A stretch of 64,000 nucleotides of DNA from Macrotis lagotis. Lineage: Eukaryota; Chordata; Mammalia; Peramelemorphia; Peramelidae. The position numbers were made by a program, and so were the translations under genes. This document shows positions 10,240 to 22,741 of this stretch, one piece after another; positions within the stretch are counted from its first letter, which is position 1; every line of letters begins with the position of its first letter. The stretch covers positions 201,635,050 through 201,699,049 of the forward strand of contig NC_133662.1 of NCBI RefSeq assembly GCF_037893015.1, given 5' to 3'. The notes below the pieces were generated by a model. It had not been told where the DNA came from and did no database searches. It worked only from the letters and a program-made list of their open reading frames with translations.

Positions 10240-10420
10240 CCTTCTGGGGAAAGTCAAAGGACCTGTTCTAGAATCTTACTTCTGCTATTTGTTTCTTGTG
10301 TTACCTTGCATAAAAACTGTTTATTTTCTTTGGGTCTCAGTTTTCCCATCTAGAAAATCTTTATCCAGAAGATCAGTTATCTCTAAAGTCCCTTATAGTT
10401 CTCAGTCCTATGATACAATA
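10240..10420 (+). repeat. MIR-type SINE, sense
   Basis: Decayed core with ggtctcagttttcccatct, then taaagtcccttatagttctc and cagtcctatgat. Confidence 0.55.
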
Positions 10421-10790
10421 ACCATATAAAATGCTCGAGGACAGTAATCAATTCTTAAATAAGTTTCAAGATTCTTCCTTACCCTCATTCAACAGCAAAC
10501 TCATGGGATTATTGATTTAGAAGCAGGAAAAATCTAAAAAAAAAAAAAAAGGATTTGTCTTCTCCAGAGTTTTTCACCCGATTCATGAACATTCTAAAAA
10601 TTGGGGAAGGGAGGAACTGTGTTTCAATATAAATGATCCCTTCTGTAATCTTCTCTGTTTTATGATATGCATTTAAAAACATTATTTGAGATGAGGTCTA
10701 CAGGTTTCACCAGATTAACAAAGGGATATATTTTGCCAAAACAAACAAACAAAACAAAAAACAAAAAAACAGATTAAGAACCCATAATAT

Positions 10791-10949
10791 GGGGTGGCTA
10801 GGTGTCATAGTGGATAAAGCACAGGCCCTGGAGTCAGGAGTACCTGGGTTCAAATCCGGTCTCAGACATTTAATAATTACCTAGCTGTGTGGCCTTGGGC
10901 AAGCCACTTAACCCCATTTGCCTTACAAAAAAAGAAGCCTAAAAAAAAG
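10791..10949 (+). mobile_element. WSINE1-type SINE, sense
   Basis: Head ggggtggctaggtg, body cctggagtcaggagtacctg, phrase taataattacctagctgtg, A-rich tail. Flanked by a near-identical target duplication (aagaacccata before the head, aagaactcata after the tail). Confidence 0.9.
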
Positions 10950-10957
10950 AACTCATA

Positions 10958-11085
10958 AGGAAATTTAGGCCAGAGAAGTTGAATGATTTACCTATGGTCA
11001 CATAGCTTGTGTCAAGGGGTAGGATTTGAACTCTACTTTTCTTCCCTCTTAAGTCTAGTTCTTTGGCTACCATGCAATAGATTTC
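10958..11085 (-). repeat. Antisense MIR-type fragment
   Basis: Contains aatgatttacctatggtcac, atagcttgtgtcaaggg and ggatttgaactctac. Confidence 0.5.
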
Positions 11086-12490
11086 TACTCAAAGAAAGGA
11101 AATTATCTTCAGTCTCCAGTGCTATCTCACTTATCTTTTTCAATATTTCTCTTTCTCTGACTCTATGTCTTAATCTTTTCATTTCATAGTCTCTACAAGC
11201 CTCTAGGAGGATACACTTAGACCATCTACCTCCAAACTAACCTCTGCCAGCATTGGCTTGTGCTTCCTTCCACTCTGAAAACCCCAGAGTTGACAAGATT
11301 GACAATCTTGAACTCAAAGCTACTGTGAAACTGTGAAACTGAATGTTCTGTTGAAATGGGCCCAGAGCTCTGTCTAATGGGAATGTTTATTTAAGCCCAA
11401 TTTCTGATATGTAATTGCACTTAAATATCTAAGAATAAAAAAGAAGGCAGAAATGGGGGAGACCTTGACGCCAAGAAGAAATGGACTCAGCAAGTGAGAG
11501 GGAAAGTATCTAAGCATACAGAAATGGAGTAATTGTTCATTATATACCTGGAGAATTCCTCAGTCAACCAATCCACTTGCTCAGATTTCAGCCCTGTGAA
11601 ATAAATTGTGTCAATTCAGACTGTGATGTGCAGCTAGTTTTGGGAGGAATGGCCCTATTTCTTGAGAGTGGAAAGCCTAATGAGATGATTTAATACCTAA
11701 TGCAACCAATCATTAGCTCTGCAGATTAGGAATATACAGGATAAGGGAAGAAATGGTATTTTTAGCTGAAGGAAATGGCAGGTATCTTCAAGTATTTAAA
11801 AGTCTGTTATGTGAAGAAGGGATTACTAGATTTATTTTATGTGCCCTTCAGAGGGCAGAAGTAGACACAATAGGTGGAAATTGCAAAAAAATAAATTTGA
11901 ACTCAAAGTTAGGAAAATCTTTGAGGAGAAGATTCTTAGAGTTTTTGACCAAAACAGAAACAATTGCTATTTATACTAACACTAAGCCATCAGTGTCCAA
12001 ACGAGATTTGGACTGGGACTGTTGTAAACCAATTAAAGAGAGCCAGAGTGATTTGGATTTAGGTGTGATCCTTAAAAAAAAATCTAATCTTTAAACCCCA
12101 ATATATCTTGTGAGATTTCAGTGATCCAAATTTATATTCCTTTGGTCAGAGCATCCACAGGTAAGGGTATGAGGAAGAGGAGAGAAAGGAGGAAATAAAG
12201 AAGGAAAAGAGGGAAAAACAGAAGGAAGAAAGGATAAACATAATTTGTAAATAATATGCATTATACTAGGGATGAGTGCTCAAAGATTTTTTATAGATAA
12301 ATGACTGATCAAAAATGTTTGGTGGTCATTATTTCAAGGAATACTTTTAAGTGTGAATCTCTGTGGACATCTCTCAGGCCTTTGTCTCCAGAGATCAACT
12401 CATCCTCTTTCCTTTTCACCATTTCTTACTAAGTTTTTTCTGCTTCCCTGGCCATCAGGAGATGCACTTAAGACCATTATCTACCAAGAT
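11086..12490. other. Unassigned intergenic sequence
   Basis: No recognised repeat or gene. It includes a 113-codon open frame at 11753-12094 with low-complexity Lys-rich ends and no domain I recognise, and an AAGGA-rich purine patch at 12165-12235. Confidence 0.35.
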
Positions 12491-12499
12491 GCTAGGCAA

Positions 12500-12690
12500 C
12501 ATAATATAACCTAAAGGATTATAGATTTAGTTTCAGAAGAACTGAATTCAAATTTCAGTTCTACCTTGTAACTTTGATGAGGTTCCATCATCTCTAGACC
12601 CCAGTTTTCAAGTCTACTTTTTTATTGAGGGAGTTGTTTGGGCTAGATGACTTATAACATCCCTTCTAATTTTTACTATAAGTCTTCATG
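12500..12690 (+). repeat. MIR-type SINE, sense
   Basis: Decayed core: tagtttcagaagaactgaat, tttcagttctaccttgtaac, gagttgtttgggctagatga. Confidence 0.5.
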
Positions 12691-12884
12691 GGAAAGGGAA
12701 GAAGAGTTAAGATCTACATTGGTAGGAGAACCTACAATGATGAAACAGTTCCCTCACAAAGTCACCCTCTAGTCACAAGTCATCAAGAGCCCTTTAAGTG
12801 GAAGGGCTCTGTCCTTTAATGTGGATTATTTTAATCAATTAAATTTGCCTAAACTAAGATCCTAACAAAATACGAATTTTTAGA

Positions 12885-12990
12885 GAAGCCAGTTGTGATC
12901 TTGAACAAGTTCCCTTAACTCTCTGGGTCTGGTTTCCTCATCTATGAAATGGGAAGGTTTAGCTTAGTTGATTTTGGCCCTACAGCTGGT
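12885..12990 (+). repeat. MIR-type SINE fragment, sense
   Basis: Contains cttaactctctgggtctgg, tttcctcatctatgaaatg and the following ggaaggtttagcttag segment. Confidence 0.55.
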
Positions 12991-13302
12991 GGTTTTAAGA
13001 AAGCCATTGAAGGGAGAGAGTCAGTGATAATTTACAGTCAAGACAGATTAGGAGGGATTCTAATATTCCTCTCTGCCAGTTAGTCTACAAAGATACTCCC
13101 TACGAAGCTCTGTATGAATAGTAAATCACATCAGGCTCAATGATTATCCCCAGAGGAACTGATCTCCTGGATGAAATTTTTTTCTCTAACTTTGATGTAA
13201 GCCTATTGAATTAAGTTATCAATAAAGAGGTCCTTTTAGGTCTTTCTTTGAGAAATTAGCAGGCAAGAATAGGTCTAGCCTTTTCTTTATCAAGACTGTT
13301 TT

Positions 13303-13466
13303 TCTTTTTTTTTTTAAGTTTTTTTTATTTTTGTAAGGCAATGGGGTTAAGTGGTTTGCCAAGGCCACACAGCTAGGTAATTCTTAAGTGTCTGAGCCCA
13401 CATTTGAACTCAGGTACTCCTGACTCCAGGGCCGGTGCTCTATCCACTGCGCCACCTAGCAGCCCC
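13303..13466 (-). mobile_element. WSINE1-type SINE, antisense
   Basis: T-rich tail first, then ggcaatggggttaagtgg, cacacagctaggtaatt, gactccagggccggtgct and gcgccacctagcagcccc. Target duplication: caagactgtttttc at 13291 and caagattgcttttc at 13466. Confidence 0.9.
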
Positions 13467-13713
13467 AAGATTGCTTTTCAAGTTTGTTCTAATTAGCCAG
13501 ATTACAAAGGGAGGCAGAATCTATGAACAAAGACAGAAACTATGCCACACACCATCAGAGGAAGGGGTCTTTGCCTTGAACAGAAAGAAATACTAATGAT
13601 GTGCTATGACTTCCAACAAATTACTTATTTTTAAGATGTAAAAATCATAAAGGAAAGAAGAACAAAGGTTTTAATTAGCAATGGTAGAGGTCTAAGAAGA
13701 TCTCTCCTCATGA

Positions 13714-13716
<3 letters not shown>

Positions 13717-13747
<31 letters not shown>
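13717..13747. repeat. (AAT)n microsatellite
   Basis: About ten AAT/ATA units. Confidence 0.9.
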
Positions 13748-13749
<2 letters not shown>

Positions 13750-13975
13750 AGCTTAGAATCATGTAGTGCTTTTTGGTTATCGAGTGCTTTGTACATATTA
13801 TCTTATTTACCCACTTTGTGAGAAGGTCGCACAAGAATTGTTATTATCCTTACTTTATAGATAAGTACATTGAGGCTTAGAGAGATCAAGGGACCCTAAT
13901 CATAGAATGAGTGTCAGAACTAAGATTCAAACCCAAGTTTCTGTAGTCCAAGTTCAAAACTCTCCCCACTATACC
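13750..13975 (-). repeat. Antisense MIR/Mar-type SINE
   Basis: Carries the reversed tail (agtgctttgtacatatt) and core (tactttatagataagtacat, ttcaaacccaagtttctg). Immediately followed by a second antisense copy. Confidence 0.6.
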
Positions 13976-13984
13976 CTGTTTATT

Positions 13985-14235
13985 GTAACAACATCAACAA
14001 GCAATTATGAACACTTAAAGGATTACAAAGAACTTTATGGATGTTATCTATGTATTTTAATTTCATCTGATCCTCACAACAACCTTGCAAGATAGGTGCT
14101 ATCCCTTTACATCTGAGAAAAGTTAATTAACTCATCCATAGTCACACAGAGCTAGTAAGTATCTGAAGGATTTGAACTCAGATCTTCCTGACTCAAAGCT
14201 CAGTGCACAATCAACTAAACCACTAAGCTATATCT
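13985..14235 (-). repeat. Antisense MIR/Mar-type SINE (second of a tandem pair)
   Basis: Contains tcatctgatcctcacaacaa, tagtcacacagagctagtaa, ggatttgaactcagatctt and aaccactaagcta. More complete than the preceding copy. Confidence 0.7.
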
Positions 14236-14275
14236 CTCTTTCTAGCTATAGCTATATCATCAATAATTTATAGCT

Positions 14276-14280
14276 CTCTG

Positions 14281-14320
<40 letters not shown>

Positions 14321-14322
14321 GC
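14276..14322. repeat. (TC)n-(TA)n compound microsatellite
   Basis: TCTCTC passing directly into TATATA. Confidence 0.9.
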
Positions 14323-14445
14323 CATATATGTAACACTAGGTATCACTATTTTCATGTATTTATGTGTGAACAAATTTTATATATATATAAATATATATGA
14401 TAAGAAAAATAATTATTTCTCTCTTGTATTTAAAAACTAATTATT

Positions 14446-14584
14446 GGGGCAGCTGGGTGGTGTGGTAAATAGAGCACTGTCCCTGGAGTCAGGAGGACCT
14501 GAGTTCAAATCTGAACTCAGACACTTAATAATTACCTGTGAGACCTTGGGCAAGTCACTTAACCCCGTTACCTTAAAAAAAACC
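14446..14584 (+). mobile_element. WSINE1-type SINE, sense
   Basis: Head ggggcagctgggtgg, body cctggagtcaggaggacctg, short A tail. Flanked by a taattatt duplication. Confidence 0.9.
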
Positions 14585-15060
14585 CTAATTATTTAAAACA
14601 GGACCAAGGTTTTCCCCCTTTTCTACTTTATCATCTAGAAATCAACCAGTGTGGAAATCTTGCTCAGAGACTTATCTAGGCTAAGATCTAATAAATCTAA
14701 CAATAATAATAGATCTAATTTTTTAAAAAGTAAAAGAAATTCTAAATTTAAGCTAATGGATGTATTCCTGCTCATTGTGTTTATTTAGACAGGTCTGGGA
14801 AAATGTGTATTCTCCCTTTTTTTGTTAGACAAGTGATATGGAAATTGATAAATTTCTTTGACCAAGACTTGGACTATCTAAGTAATGTACCTCAAAAGCC
14901 ACATTGTAATATGGCTCATCTCTCCCTAATATTATTTATTCATTTTCTCATTAGTTGTTAACCAATCAAAGTTGATTCCCAGGAACACTTGTTCCTCCAA
15001 GGGCATATAAACTGTGAACCCACCACCATAAGGGTCTTTGGCATTTGAGAGTGCCACTGA
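14585..15060. other. Unassigned intergenic sequence
   Basis: No recognised element. Confidence 0.3.
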
Positions 15061-15066
15061 CTTCTT

Positions 15067-15234
15067 TTTTTGTTTGTTTGTTTTTGTTTTTGTTTTTTGC
15101 AAGGCAGATGGGGTTAAGTGGCTTGCCGAAGGCCACACAGCTAGGTCGTTATTAAGTGTCTGAGGCCGGATTTGAACTCAGGTACTCCTGACTCCAGGGC
15201 TGGTGCTCTATCCACCGTGCCACCTAGCTGCCCT
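15067..15234 (-). mobile_element. WSINE1-type SINE, antisense
   Basis: (GTTT)n-rich tail, gcaaggcagatggggttaag, cacacagctaggtcgttatt, end gtgccacctagctgccc. Target duplication tgacttctttttt / tgacctctttttt. Confidence 0.9.
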
Positions 15235-15649
15235 GAGCTTGACCTCTTTTTTTATTAATTAACCTTTTAAACAAAATTATTACATTACCCAGAAATTGTA
15301 AATTTTTAAAACTTTAAAATTTTTTAGAACTTTTAAAATGTCACAGTGTATGTAGCCAAGGTCTTAAAGTCAGGTCAATGAATAAAATATAGAGGATTAG
15401 GAACACCTCTTATTCTTTCTTTTCCTAACTGTATGAGAGAGTAACTCTTTCAAACTTTCCTTCCATGAGTCATTCAAGACTATGACAGGGAGCCAGATAC
15501 TCAGATCCCCAAAACATGGAGATTTTGACTTGTTAGAGTCTTGGGAATGAATAGCCCCCAAATCCCTTCTAAATTCTTACTTTGGGGAAATACCAAACAA
15601 AGTGACTCATAATATAAGGCCTCAATTAGATAAAAAGTTCTCTAGCAAA

Positions 15650-15776
15650 GATGGGGCAGTGAACAGAGCACCAGCCCTGGAGTCAGGAGGACCTGAGTTC
15701 AAATTTGGCCTCAGACACCTAATTGTGTGACTTTGGGCAAGTCACTTAACCCCATTGCTTTGCAAAAAAAAAAAAA
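15650..15776 (+). mobile_element. WSINE1-type SINE, sense (internal deletion)
   Basis: atggggcagtgaacagagca head; lacks part of the region normally before ctgtgtgac; A13 tail. Perfect tctctagcaa flank on both sides. Confidence 0.85.
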
Positions 15777-15779
15777 TCT

Positions 15780-16635
15780 CTAGCAATATACCAGGAATTG
15801 AGGTTTTTAGAACAAAATCAGTAAGAAAGTTAGTATCCTGTGTCATTAAAATTACCAGAACTATCCTTCCAATTCACACAGACTCCTAACAAAGAGACTC
15901 AAGAAAATGCACATATTTGAGTTGACTACAGATGGAAAGTAAAAGTAGGTATAAAAATATATCTTTTAGCAGAAGAGATGGCTCAGAATCTGTGCCATTA
16001 TGCCTTCCCAAAGGTTAGGGGGAGGTGTGTATGGAAGATTATCAATTACTTTAAATACCTCCAAACTCATTTGTTTTGATTGGCGCACCAGTTACACAAA
16101 AGAGCAGTTTTGATTTAAAAAAAAAAAAGCAGTCTTATATCTTGCTACCTGCCCTTTTGGCTTTTTCTAATGAAGTAGGGAGGGGAAGACTATAGTTCAG
16201 GTTTATCATCACTGTTGTTACCACACCTCTTAATTGCTTTTTTGTCCATTCTATTGAGGGAATTAGGGTAAGGAACCATCTCTTTTAAGTTTTTATTCTC
16301 CTTTTTCATTGGCTCTCCAAGTTCTATCCTCCCAATACATATATTTCTTTACCTTGCAAGTCTATGCAAGTCCTGGCTACCCCTACCCCTAGATGGGTGT
16401 TAAATATGTGTTTATATCTGAGTAGGGTTTGGCTGTCTTCATGAAGCTCTGATGCTCTCTAAAGGAGACGACATACAAGATAAATTCTGAGTAAATGTAA
16501 AGCACTAGCAGTTGGATAGGGGAGGGATTCAGAGAGGGAAAGTTCTTCAGAAAGAGCTGTTTTGAAGGAAGTCAGGGATTTTAAGAGATACAGATGAGGA
16601 GAAAGAGCTTTAGGCAAAAATGATGGAAGGTCTTT
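15780..16635. other. Unassigned intergenic sequence
   Basis: No recognised repeat or gene. Includes one A12 run at 16116-16128. Confidence 0.3.
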
Positions 16636-16639
16636 CTTG

Positions 16640-16762
16640 ATTCTCAAGCTATCTGTGCTCCCTTAATCCTAAAATTATTTTGCATTTAATTCTCTCCATA
16701 AATTTTGTTTTTCTCTCAGTTGAATGTAAACTTTCTGAGGGAAGGCCTAACATAGCAAAAAT
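16640..16762 (+). repeat. L2-type LINE 3' fragment, sense
   Basis: tgaatgtaaactttctgagg followed by gaaggcctaacatagc matches the L2 3' terminal pattern (gagctccttgagggcaggg family). Confidence 0.5.
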
Positions 16763-17034
16763 TAACTGATAGTTTGTTTAATTGAGTCAACTTAAGGTTC
16801 TTTATTGTATTTCTTATAACAAACTGGTAGGGGGGGATAGTGTGATAACCACTTATTTACTTCTGTTATATTAACCATAATTGATCTAACAGATAAACAG
16901 ATGCTAGGGCTCATGGATGGAAATTTATGAGAACCTGCTAGGACTCACTAAATTTTTTAACTCATTTGTAAATGAGCCAATCAGTTCATGATTTCTTGGT
17001 CTAGCAATGCCTTTTAAATTATATGGTCTTGAAT

Positions 17035-17148
17035 GCCACTGGTCCATAATGGAAAGACTTTAAGCTTCCAGAGACTCTTTTTTTGTCCCCATCCCTAGGA
17101 AAGTGAATGGTACATGGCAAGTTAATACATATTTGTTGAATTGAATTG
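17035..17148 (+). repeat. L2-type LINE 3' end, sense
   Basis: Contains aagcttccagagactctttt and ends in atacatatttgttgaattga. Confidence 0.5.
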
Positions 17149-17149
17149 A

Positions 17150-17335
17150 AACAGTGGTTCTGATATTTTGCAGTTATGTGACCCTGGGCCACTCACTTTA
17201 TCTCTTGGAATCTCAGTTTACCCAATGTGAAAAAAAATATGAATGATGGTACTTACACTGCCTACCTCACAATAATATGAGCAATGTGTTTTACAAAATT
17301 AAAAATGCTATAGAAATGTGATGATATTTTCCCCA
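17150..17335 (+). repeat. MIR-type SINE, sense
   Basis: gcagttatgtgaccctggg, tctcttggaatctcagttta and a tail with gtacttacactgcctacc. Confidence 0.65.
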
Positions 17336-18335
17336 ATATGACCTTTTTCATATTCATTCTACTTCCTCATAATTTCCTTCTGAAATAGATTTTTCTAACT
17401 GCTTAAAAATTATCATTTTCCCTTCAAATTTTTTTGCTTCCCTCAATCTTTATCTTCTTTTTAATACTTCTTTCCATTGCTTCCTCCTTTTTTCTGAGTA
17501 TGTCCCTCAATTTATATCATCTGGGTGTACTTGAATTTTCCTTTATAAGTTGTGGACTCAAAAAAAGATCTCATGGCTGGAATTAATCATCTGTCTTTCA
17601 CATTGTGTGCTATAAAATATGAATAGGAAGCAATGTCTAATCTTCAAAGGAAATCGAAATCTTAGTCAATTAGTAAAGGTTCAGAAATTTGGTTACATAT
17701 TCAACTTGCAAAGTAATATTAAGGAAGGAAAGAAAACATTAGACTTGGTCCCTTGCCTTGGACCAATATCCCCTCTTCCCAAATGGTCATGAATGAGTGG
17801 TCTCTGATTAGTAGCATTTACACTGTAGCAATTGAAGTTTATCAATCTGGAAGACCAAATTGAGTGAGGTAGAATAGATGGGTACCTAGGATGGAAGAGT
17901 CAGACTCAAAAGAGAGCAGCAGAAAGTTAGCAGGGGATAACTGGAATGAGGGACCACAATTGATAACTGGGAAAGAAAAGATTTAGTGGAGACTCAGATA
18001 CTTCTTGCTACATAAATGAGAGTTTGATCCTAAAAGGACACAGTCAGTGGGAATGGATGGGGTAAATTTAGGGTTGATATGAGCCTAAAGTGTCCAAATT
18101 AGAATCTTGCAGAAGTAAAATGGGCTCCCCCTTGATAGATAGTAAGTTAAATAGAAGCCGGACAAACCCTTTTGAGATGTCATTGGCAGCTAAATAACCC
18201 TTGTCTCATATGGTGATGATGAGGATCAAACAAAACTGCTTAGGAAGAATAATCTGTGAACCTTCAAATTTTAAACAAATGCTAATTGTTGTTCTGATGA
18301 TGATGATGATGATGCAGTTTGCCTTTCAAAAATCC
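17336..18335. other. Mostly unassigned; MIR tail and (GAT)n near the right end
   Basis: A MIR-type tail is likely at 18190-18290 (ggtgatgatgaggatcaaac), followed by a short (GAT)n run at 18295-18316. The rest shows nothing recognised. Confidence 0.4.
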
Positions 18336-18339
18336 TTTT

Positions 18340-18640
18340 CTTTCCCCTTTCCAGGCTAGTGGCTTCAGGCTATAGGCTTATTCCTTTCTAAGTCCTTCAC
18401 TGATCCTCAAACCATTAGGTTTCTATATTTCCTCTTTGTCAGATCTTTACTTTGCCACCTTCACTCTCTATCTTTAATTATATTTCTCCATCTATATTTA
18501 TTCAAGTCCTATTATTCCCCAACAGAGTATAAACCTTTTGAAAACAAGGACCTCTTCAATTTTTTTCTTATTTCTATTGCTCAGCCGACAACTTTGGTCA
18601 TGGTGGTTGTTCAATAAATAACTATTAAATTGAGCTAACT
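18340..18640 (+). repeat. L2-type LINE, sense
   Basis: agtataaaccttttgaaaac, aaggacctcttcaattt and gtggttgttcaataaataac fit the L2 3' end; the preceding pyrimidine-rich part is more diverged. Confidence 0.6.
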
Positions 18641-18820
18641 TCCTGTATTAAGTCATTAGCAGTTTGAATGGCAAATGCTTTTTCTAAGAAACTTAAGTCT
18701 TATGGGTTCCCCTTGCCATAAATACATACACCCTGGTACATCCTTTTTTTTTTTGTATTTAGTTGGGTGAAACCAAGATATTCATAGAACAAGAGTAGAG
18801 TTGTCCTTCTATTTGACCTC

Positions 18821-19007
18821 AAGAAGTTTGGGGGCCAGTGGACAGCTAGGCAGCACAGTAGATAGAGCAGCGGCCCTGAAATCAGGAGGACCTGAGTGGC
18901 CTCAGGCACTTAACAATTACTTAGCTGTATGACCTTGGGCAAGTCACTTAACCCCATTGCCTTAAATAAATAAAAATAATTTAAAAAAAAGAAGTTTGGG
19001 GGTCAGT
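18821..19007 (+). mobile_element. WSINE1-type SINE, sense, with 18-19 bp target duplication
   Basis: Body 18840-18990 with head acagctaggcagcacag and AAAT-rich tail. Flanks aagaagtttgggggccagt and aagaagtttgggggtcagt differ at one base, one of the clearest target-site duplications in the window. Confidence 0.95.
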
Positions 19008-19690
19008 TTCTGATTATGGATGATTAACATTTAAGGGCTGACAGTGTGAGATAACAAAGAATATTGATGAACCAGAGTTGCTTATGACTTAATAGATGTA
19101 CAGAAGAATTTAATCTTCTTCATTTTCTTTTCATTTCTTCTTGAAAATTGTGCAAAACTATTTTTGACATGCATCCTGTGAGTCAAGTAAGGTAGAAGAC
19201 AGCTGATGGCATCCCTCCAATCTGTCCTCCATATGGTTATAAGCATATGGCAGTTAAAGCACAGATTCTTCCTAGGCAAGCCAGAGGTTGTGTTTGAGTT
19301 GCCTTTTTTTTGTATAATATTTCCTTTCTGGAGTAGTTGACTAAGCAGAAACCTCATGATGGATGGTGTCCAGAAAGTAACCTTGTATATTAAAAAAAAA
19401 ATCAGAAGTCTACAAGGGTAGAATTACTCTCTGAAACAACAGTGATGCTTGCCATAGCAATTGGTTGCAATAGCAGAAAGATAAAGAATAATTTAACTAT
19501 GTAAGTGACTGAGTAGGAAATTCAGAGGTTTGAGTTTGGAGTGGGAAGTAAGTACAGAGTTGAGGTAAAATGCCTAAGAGAAATTCCAAAAACTGAATTG
19601 TGTTCTAATGAAGTCTTACCATCATTCTCCTTTGTTAAACTTTTCTTGTCTATCTACATATAAATTTGGGAATAGACTGTTCTTTATATG
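19008..19690. other. Unassigned intergenic sequence
   Basis: No recognised element. The minus-strand open frame at 19082-19357 has no family features. Confidence 0.3.
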
Positions 19691-19694
19691 ACTC

Positions 19695-19696
<2 letters not shown>

Positions 19697-19734
<38 letters not shown>
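19697..19734. repeat. (TA)n microsatellite
   Basis: About 18 uninterrupted TA units. Confidence 0.9.
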
Positions 19735-19735
<1 letters not shown>

Positions 19736-20139
19736 ATTAATGCTTTAATTCTTCCTACTTTGGAGAATACTTAAAGTCATAAGTGGAATCAATCTCTGAT
19801 GTGCTGGGGAACCTAACAAGATGATGGGTATAAGAACAGGGAGTCTAACTTTCTTTGTTAGGAGCAAACTCCCTAGAACTGAATACAGTTCAAATTCCAA
19901 ATAAGAGGAGGAATTTCCTAGTCCCTGTGGACCTAGCTGAGTGAGTCATTAATGCTAGATATTTATTTTTATTTGTTATTGTACTAGTTCTTTTATAGTG
20001 GCTTGTGAAATTACTTGATCCATTTTTTATCCCCTTTGTGGATCAAAGTGTTTAGAGATATAAAATTTCTCTTAACTATTGCTCTGGTTGCATCTCAAAA
20101 GTTTTAATGTGATTTCTGGTAACTCTTATTTTATTTTTA

Positions 20140-20348
20140 TGAATTTGTTGCTGTAGTTCAGTTGTGTCTCACTCCAGGTGACAAAAATAAATGGGGCTTT
20201 TCTTGACAAAGATACTCCAGTACTTTGGCCATTCCCATGTCAGGGTCTGTCCTTTTTATAGATGAGGAAATAAGGCAAATGGGTCAAGTGACTTGCTTAA
20301 GGCCAAATAGCTAGTAAATATATGAGGACAGATTTTTAACTCAGATCT
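20140..20348 (-). repeat. Mar1-type SINE, antisense
   Basis: gtagttcagttgtgtctcac, ttttcttgacaaagatactcc, tatagatgaggaaataaggc, ccaaatagctagtaaatata. Confidence 0.8.
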
Positions 20349-20371
20349 TCCTAACTTCAGGTCTAGTACTC

Positions 20372-20521
20372 TATTTTTAATTTATTTTAGGCAATGGGGA
20401 TAAAATTCCTTGCCCAAGGTCACACAGCTAGGCAATTATTAAATGTCTGAGGTGGGATTTGAACTCAGGTCCTCCTGACTCCAGGGCCAGTGCTCTATCT
20501 ACTGTGCAACCTAGCTGCCCC
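20372..20521 (-). mobile_element. WSINE1-type SINE, antisense
   Basis: aggcaatggggataaaattc, cacacagctaggcaattat, ccagggccagtgctctat, gcaacctagctgcccc. Inserted at the 3' edge of the Mar1 copy. Confidence 0.9.
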
Positions 20522-20860
20522 TGGTACCTCTATTACTGTTATTTTGATGATATTGTTTATTATTTCTATGATCTGTTCTGTACTTATTCTTTAGGATTAA
20601 ATTATATATCTAATCTCTGAAAGGATGTGTGTAATACTTCTATTATATAAATTTATGATGTTTAAATGCACTACCCTCATTTAGCTGAAAATATGTATAT
20701 TTCTTTTTGTTCCCATTCGATAATCACCAGCTTACAATGATATTCAATTTTTCTAAAATTCTAATCACATCCTTAATTCATTCCTTTTTTAAATTGAATT
20801 TGACATTTCTTTATTCCCTACCTGTTTTAAAGTGTTGTTTTATTATTATATGAATATTTT
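20522..20860. other. Unassigned AT-rich sequence
   Basis: No recognised element. Abuts the A/T-rich end of the antisense L1. Confidence 0.3.
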
Positions 20861-21346
20861 ATTTGTTTCCAATTATATACAATGGTAGTTTCTACCTATC
20901 ATTTTTGGGAAGGTTTTGAATTTTACAATTTTTCTTCCACTCTCCCTATCTTCCCTCTCCCCGCCACAGATGACAATCTGATAATCTTTACATTGTTTCC
21001 ATGATATGCATTGATCAAAATTGAATGTATTGAGAGAAAAAAAATATACCCTTGAGGAAGAAATAAAATTATGTAGTGCATAAGACAACTTTTTGAAAAT
21101 TGAAGGTAATAATCTTTGGTCTATCTGTTTAAACTCCACAGTTATTTCTCTGGATTCAGATGGTATTTTCCATCACAGATACACTAAAATTGTCCTTGAT
21201 TATTGCACTGATGAAATGAGCAAGTTCATTAAAGTTGATCATTACCCCCTTGCTGCTCTTAGGGTTATGATGTTCTTCTGATTCTTCTCATCCAGCTCAC
21301 CATCAATTCATGCAAGTCTGTCCAGGCTTCTCTGAATTCCCATCCC
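20861..21346 (-). other. 3'UTR of the antisense L1
   Basis: On the minus strand it has cattcaattttgatcaatg, aaaattgtaaaattcaaaac and ggtagaaactaccattgtat before the tail. The same order of phrases occurs in sense at about 29980-30150, so both belong to one L1 3'-end family. Confidence 0.75.
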
Positions 21347-22741
21347 TCCTAGTTTCTAATAGAACAATAGTGTTCCATAACATATATGTACCATAATTTG
21401 TTCAGCCATTCCCCAATTGATGGACATACTCTTGATTTCCAATTCTTTGCCACCACAAACAGGGATGCTATGAATATTTTTGTACAGGTCATGTTTTTAC
21501 TCTTTTTCATGATCTCTTCATGGTATAGACCCAAGTAGTGGTATTGCTGGATCAAAGGCATGCACATTTTTATTGCCCTTTTTATTGCATAACTCCAAAT
21601 TGCTCTCCAGAATGGTTGGATCAGTTCATAGCTCCACCAACAATGTATTTGTGTCCCAGATTTCCCATATCCCTTCCAACATTGAACATTGTCTTTTCTG
21701 GTCATATCAGTTGATCTAAGAAGTGTGAGGTGGTACCTCAGAAATGCTTTAATTTGCATTCCTATGATCAGCAATTTTTCACATGACTAGGGATCGCTTT
21801 GATTTCCTCATCTACAAATTGCCTTTGTATATCCTTTGTCCATTTGTCAATTGGGAAATGGCTTGTTTTTTTTTTTTTATAATTTGACTCGGTTCTCTAT
21901 ATATATTTTATAAATGAGTCCTTTGTCAGAAACACGTAAAAATTGTTTCCCAATTTAGTAAATTTCTTTTGATCTTGGTTACAGTGGTTTTGTTTGTGCA
22001 TAAGCCTTTTAATTTAATGTAATCAAAATTATCCAGTTTGTTTTTTATGATGTTCTCTTGGCCATAAATTGCTCCCCTTTCCATAGATGTGACAGGTAAA
22101 CTATTCCTTGTTCTCTTAGTTTGCTTATAATGTCTAAATCCTGCACCCATCTTGATCTTACCTTGCTATAGGGTATGATGTGTTGGTCTAATCCAAGTTT
22201 CTGCCATACTATTTTCTAGTTTTCCCAGTAGTTTTTATCCAAGAGAGAGTTCTTATCCCAGAAGCTGAACTCTTTGGATTTATTTAACAGCAGATTACTA
22301 TAATCATTTCCTGCTGTCTCTTTTGCACCTAGTCCATTCCACTGATCCACCACTCTATTTCCTAGCCAGTACCAGGCAGTTTTGATAACTGATGCTTTAT
22401 AATATAATTTTAGATCTAGTAAGGCTAAGCTGCCTTTTGCATTAAATCCTTTGATATTCTTGACTTTTTGTTTCTCTATATGAATTTAGTTACAATTTTT
22501 TTCTAGTTCATTAAAGGAATTTTTTGGAAGTTTGATTGGCATGGCACTAAATGAGTAGTTTAATTTAGGTAGAATTGTCATTTTTTATTATATTAGCTCA
22601 GCCTATCCATGAGCAGTTGATATTTGCTCAGTTATTTAAATCTGATTTTATTTCTGTGAAAAGTGTTTTATAGTAGTTTTCATAGAGTTTCTGAGTCTAC
22701 CTTGGCAGGTAGACTCCCAAATATTTTATGTTGTCTGAAGT

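Noticed and set aside
11753..12094. 113-codon open frame, plus strand, as a possible novel gene
   Set aside because: No recognisable domain, Lys/Ser-rich composition with an A-run near the end, no splice context, and a length that is common by chance in AT-rich mammalian DNA.
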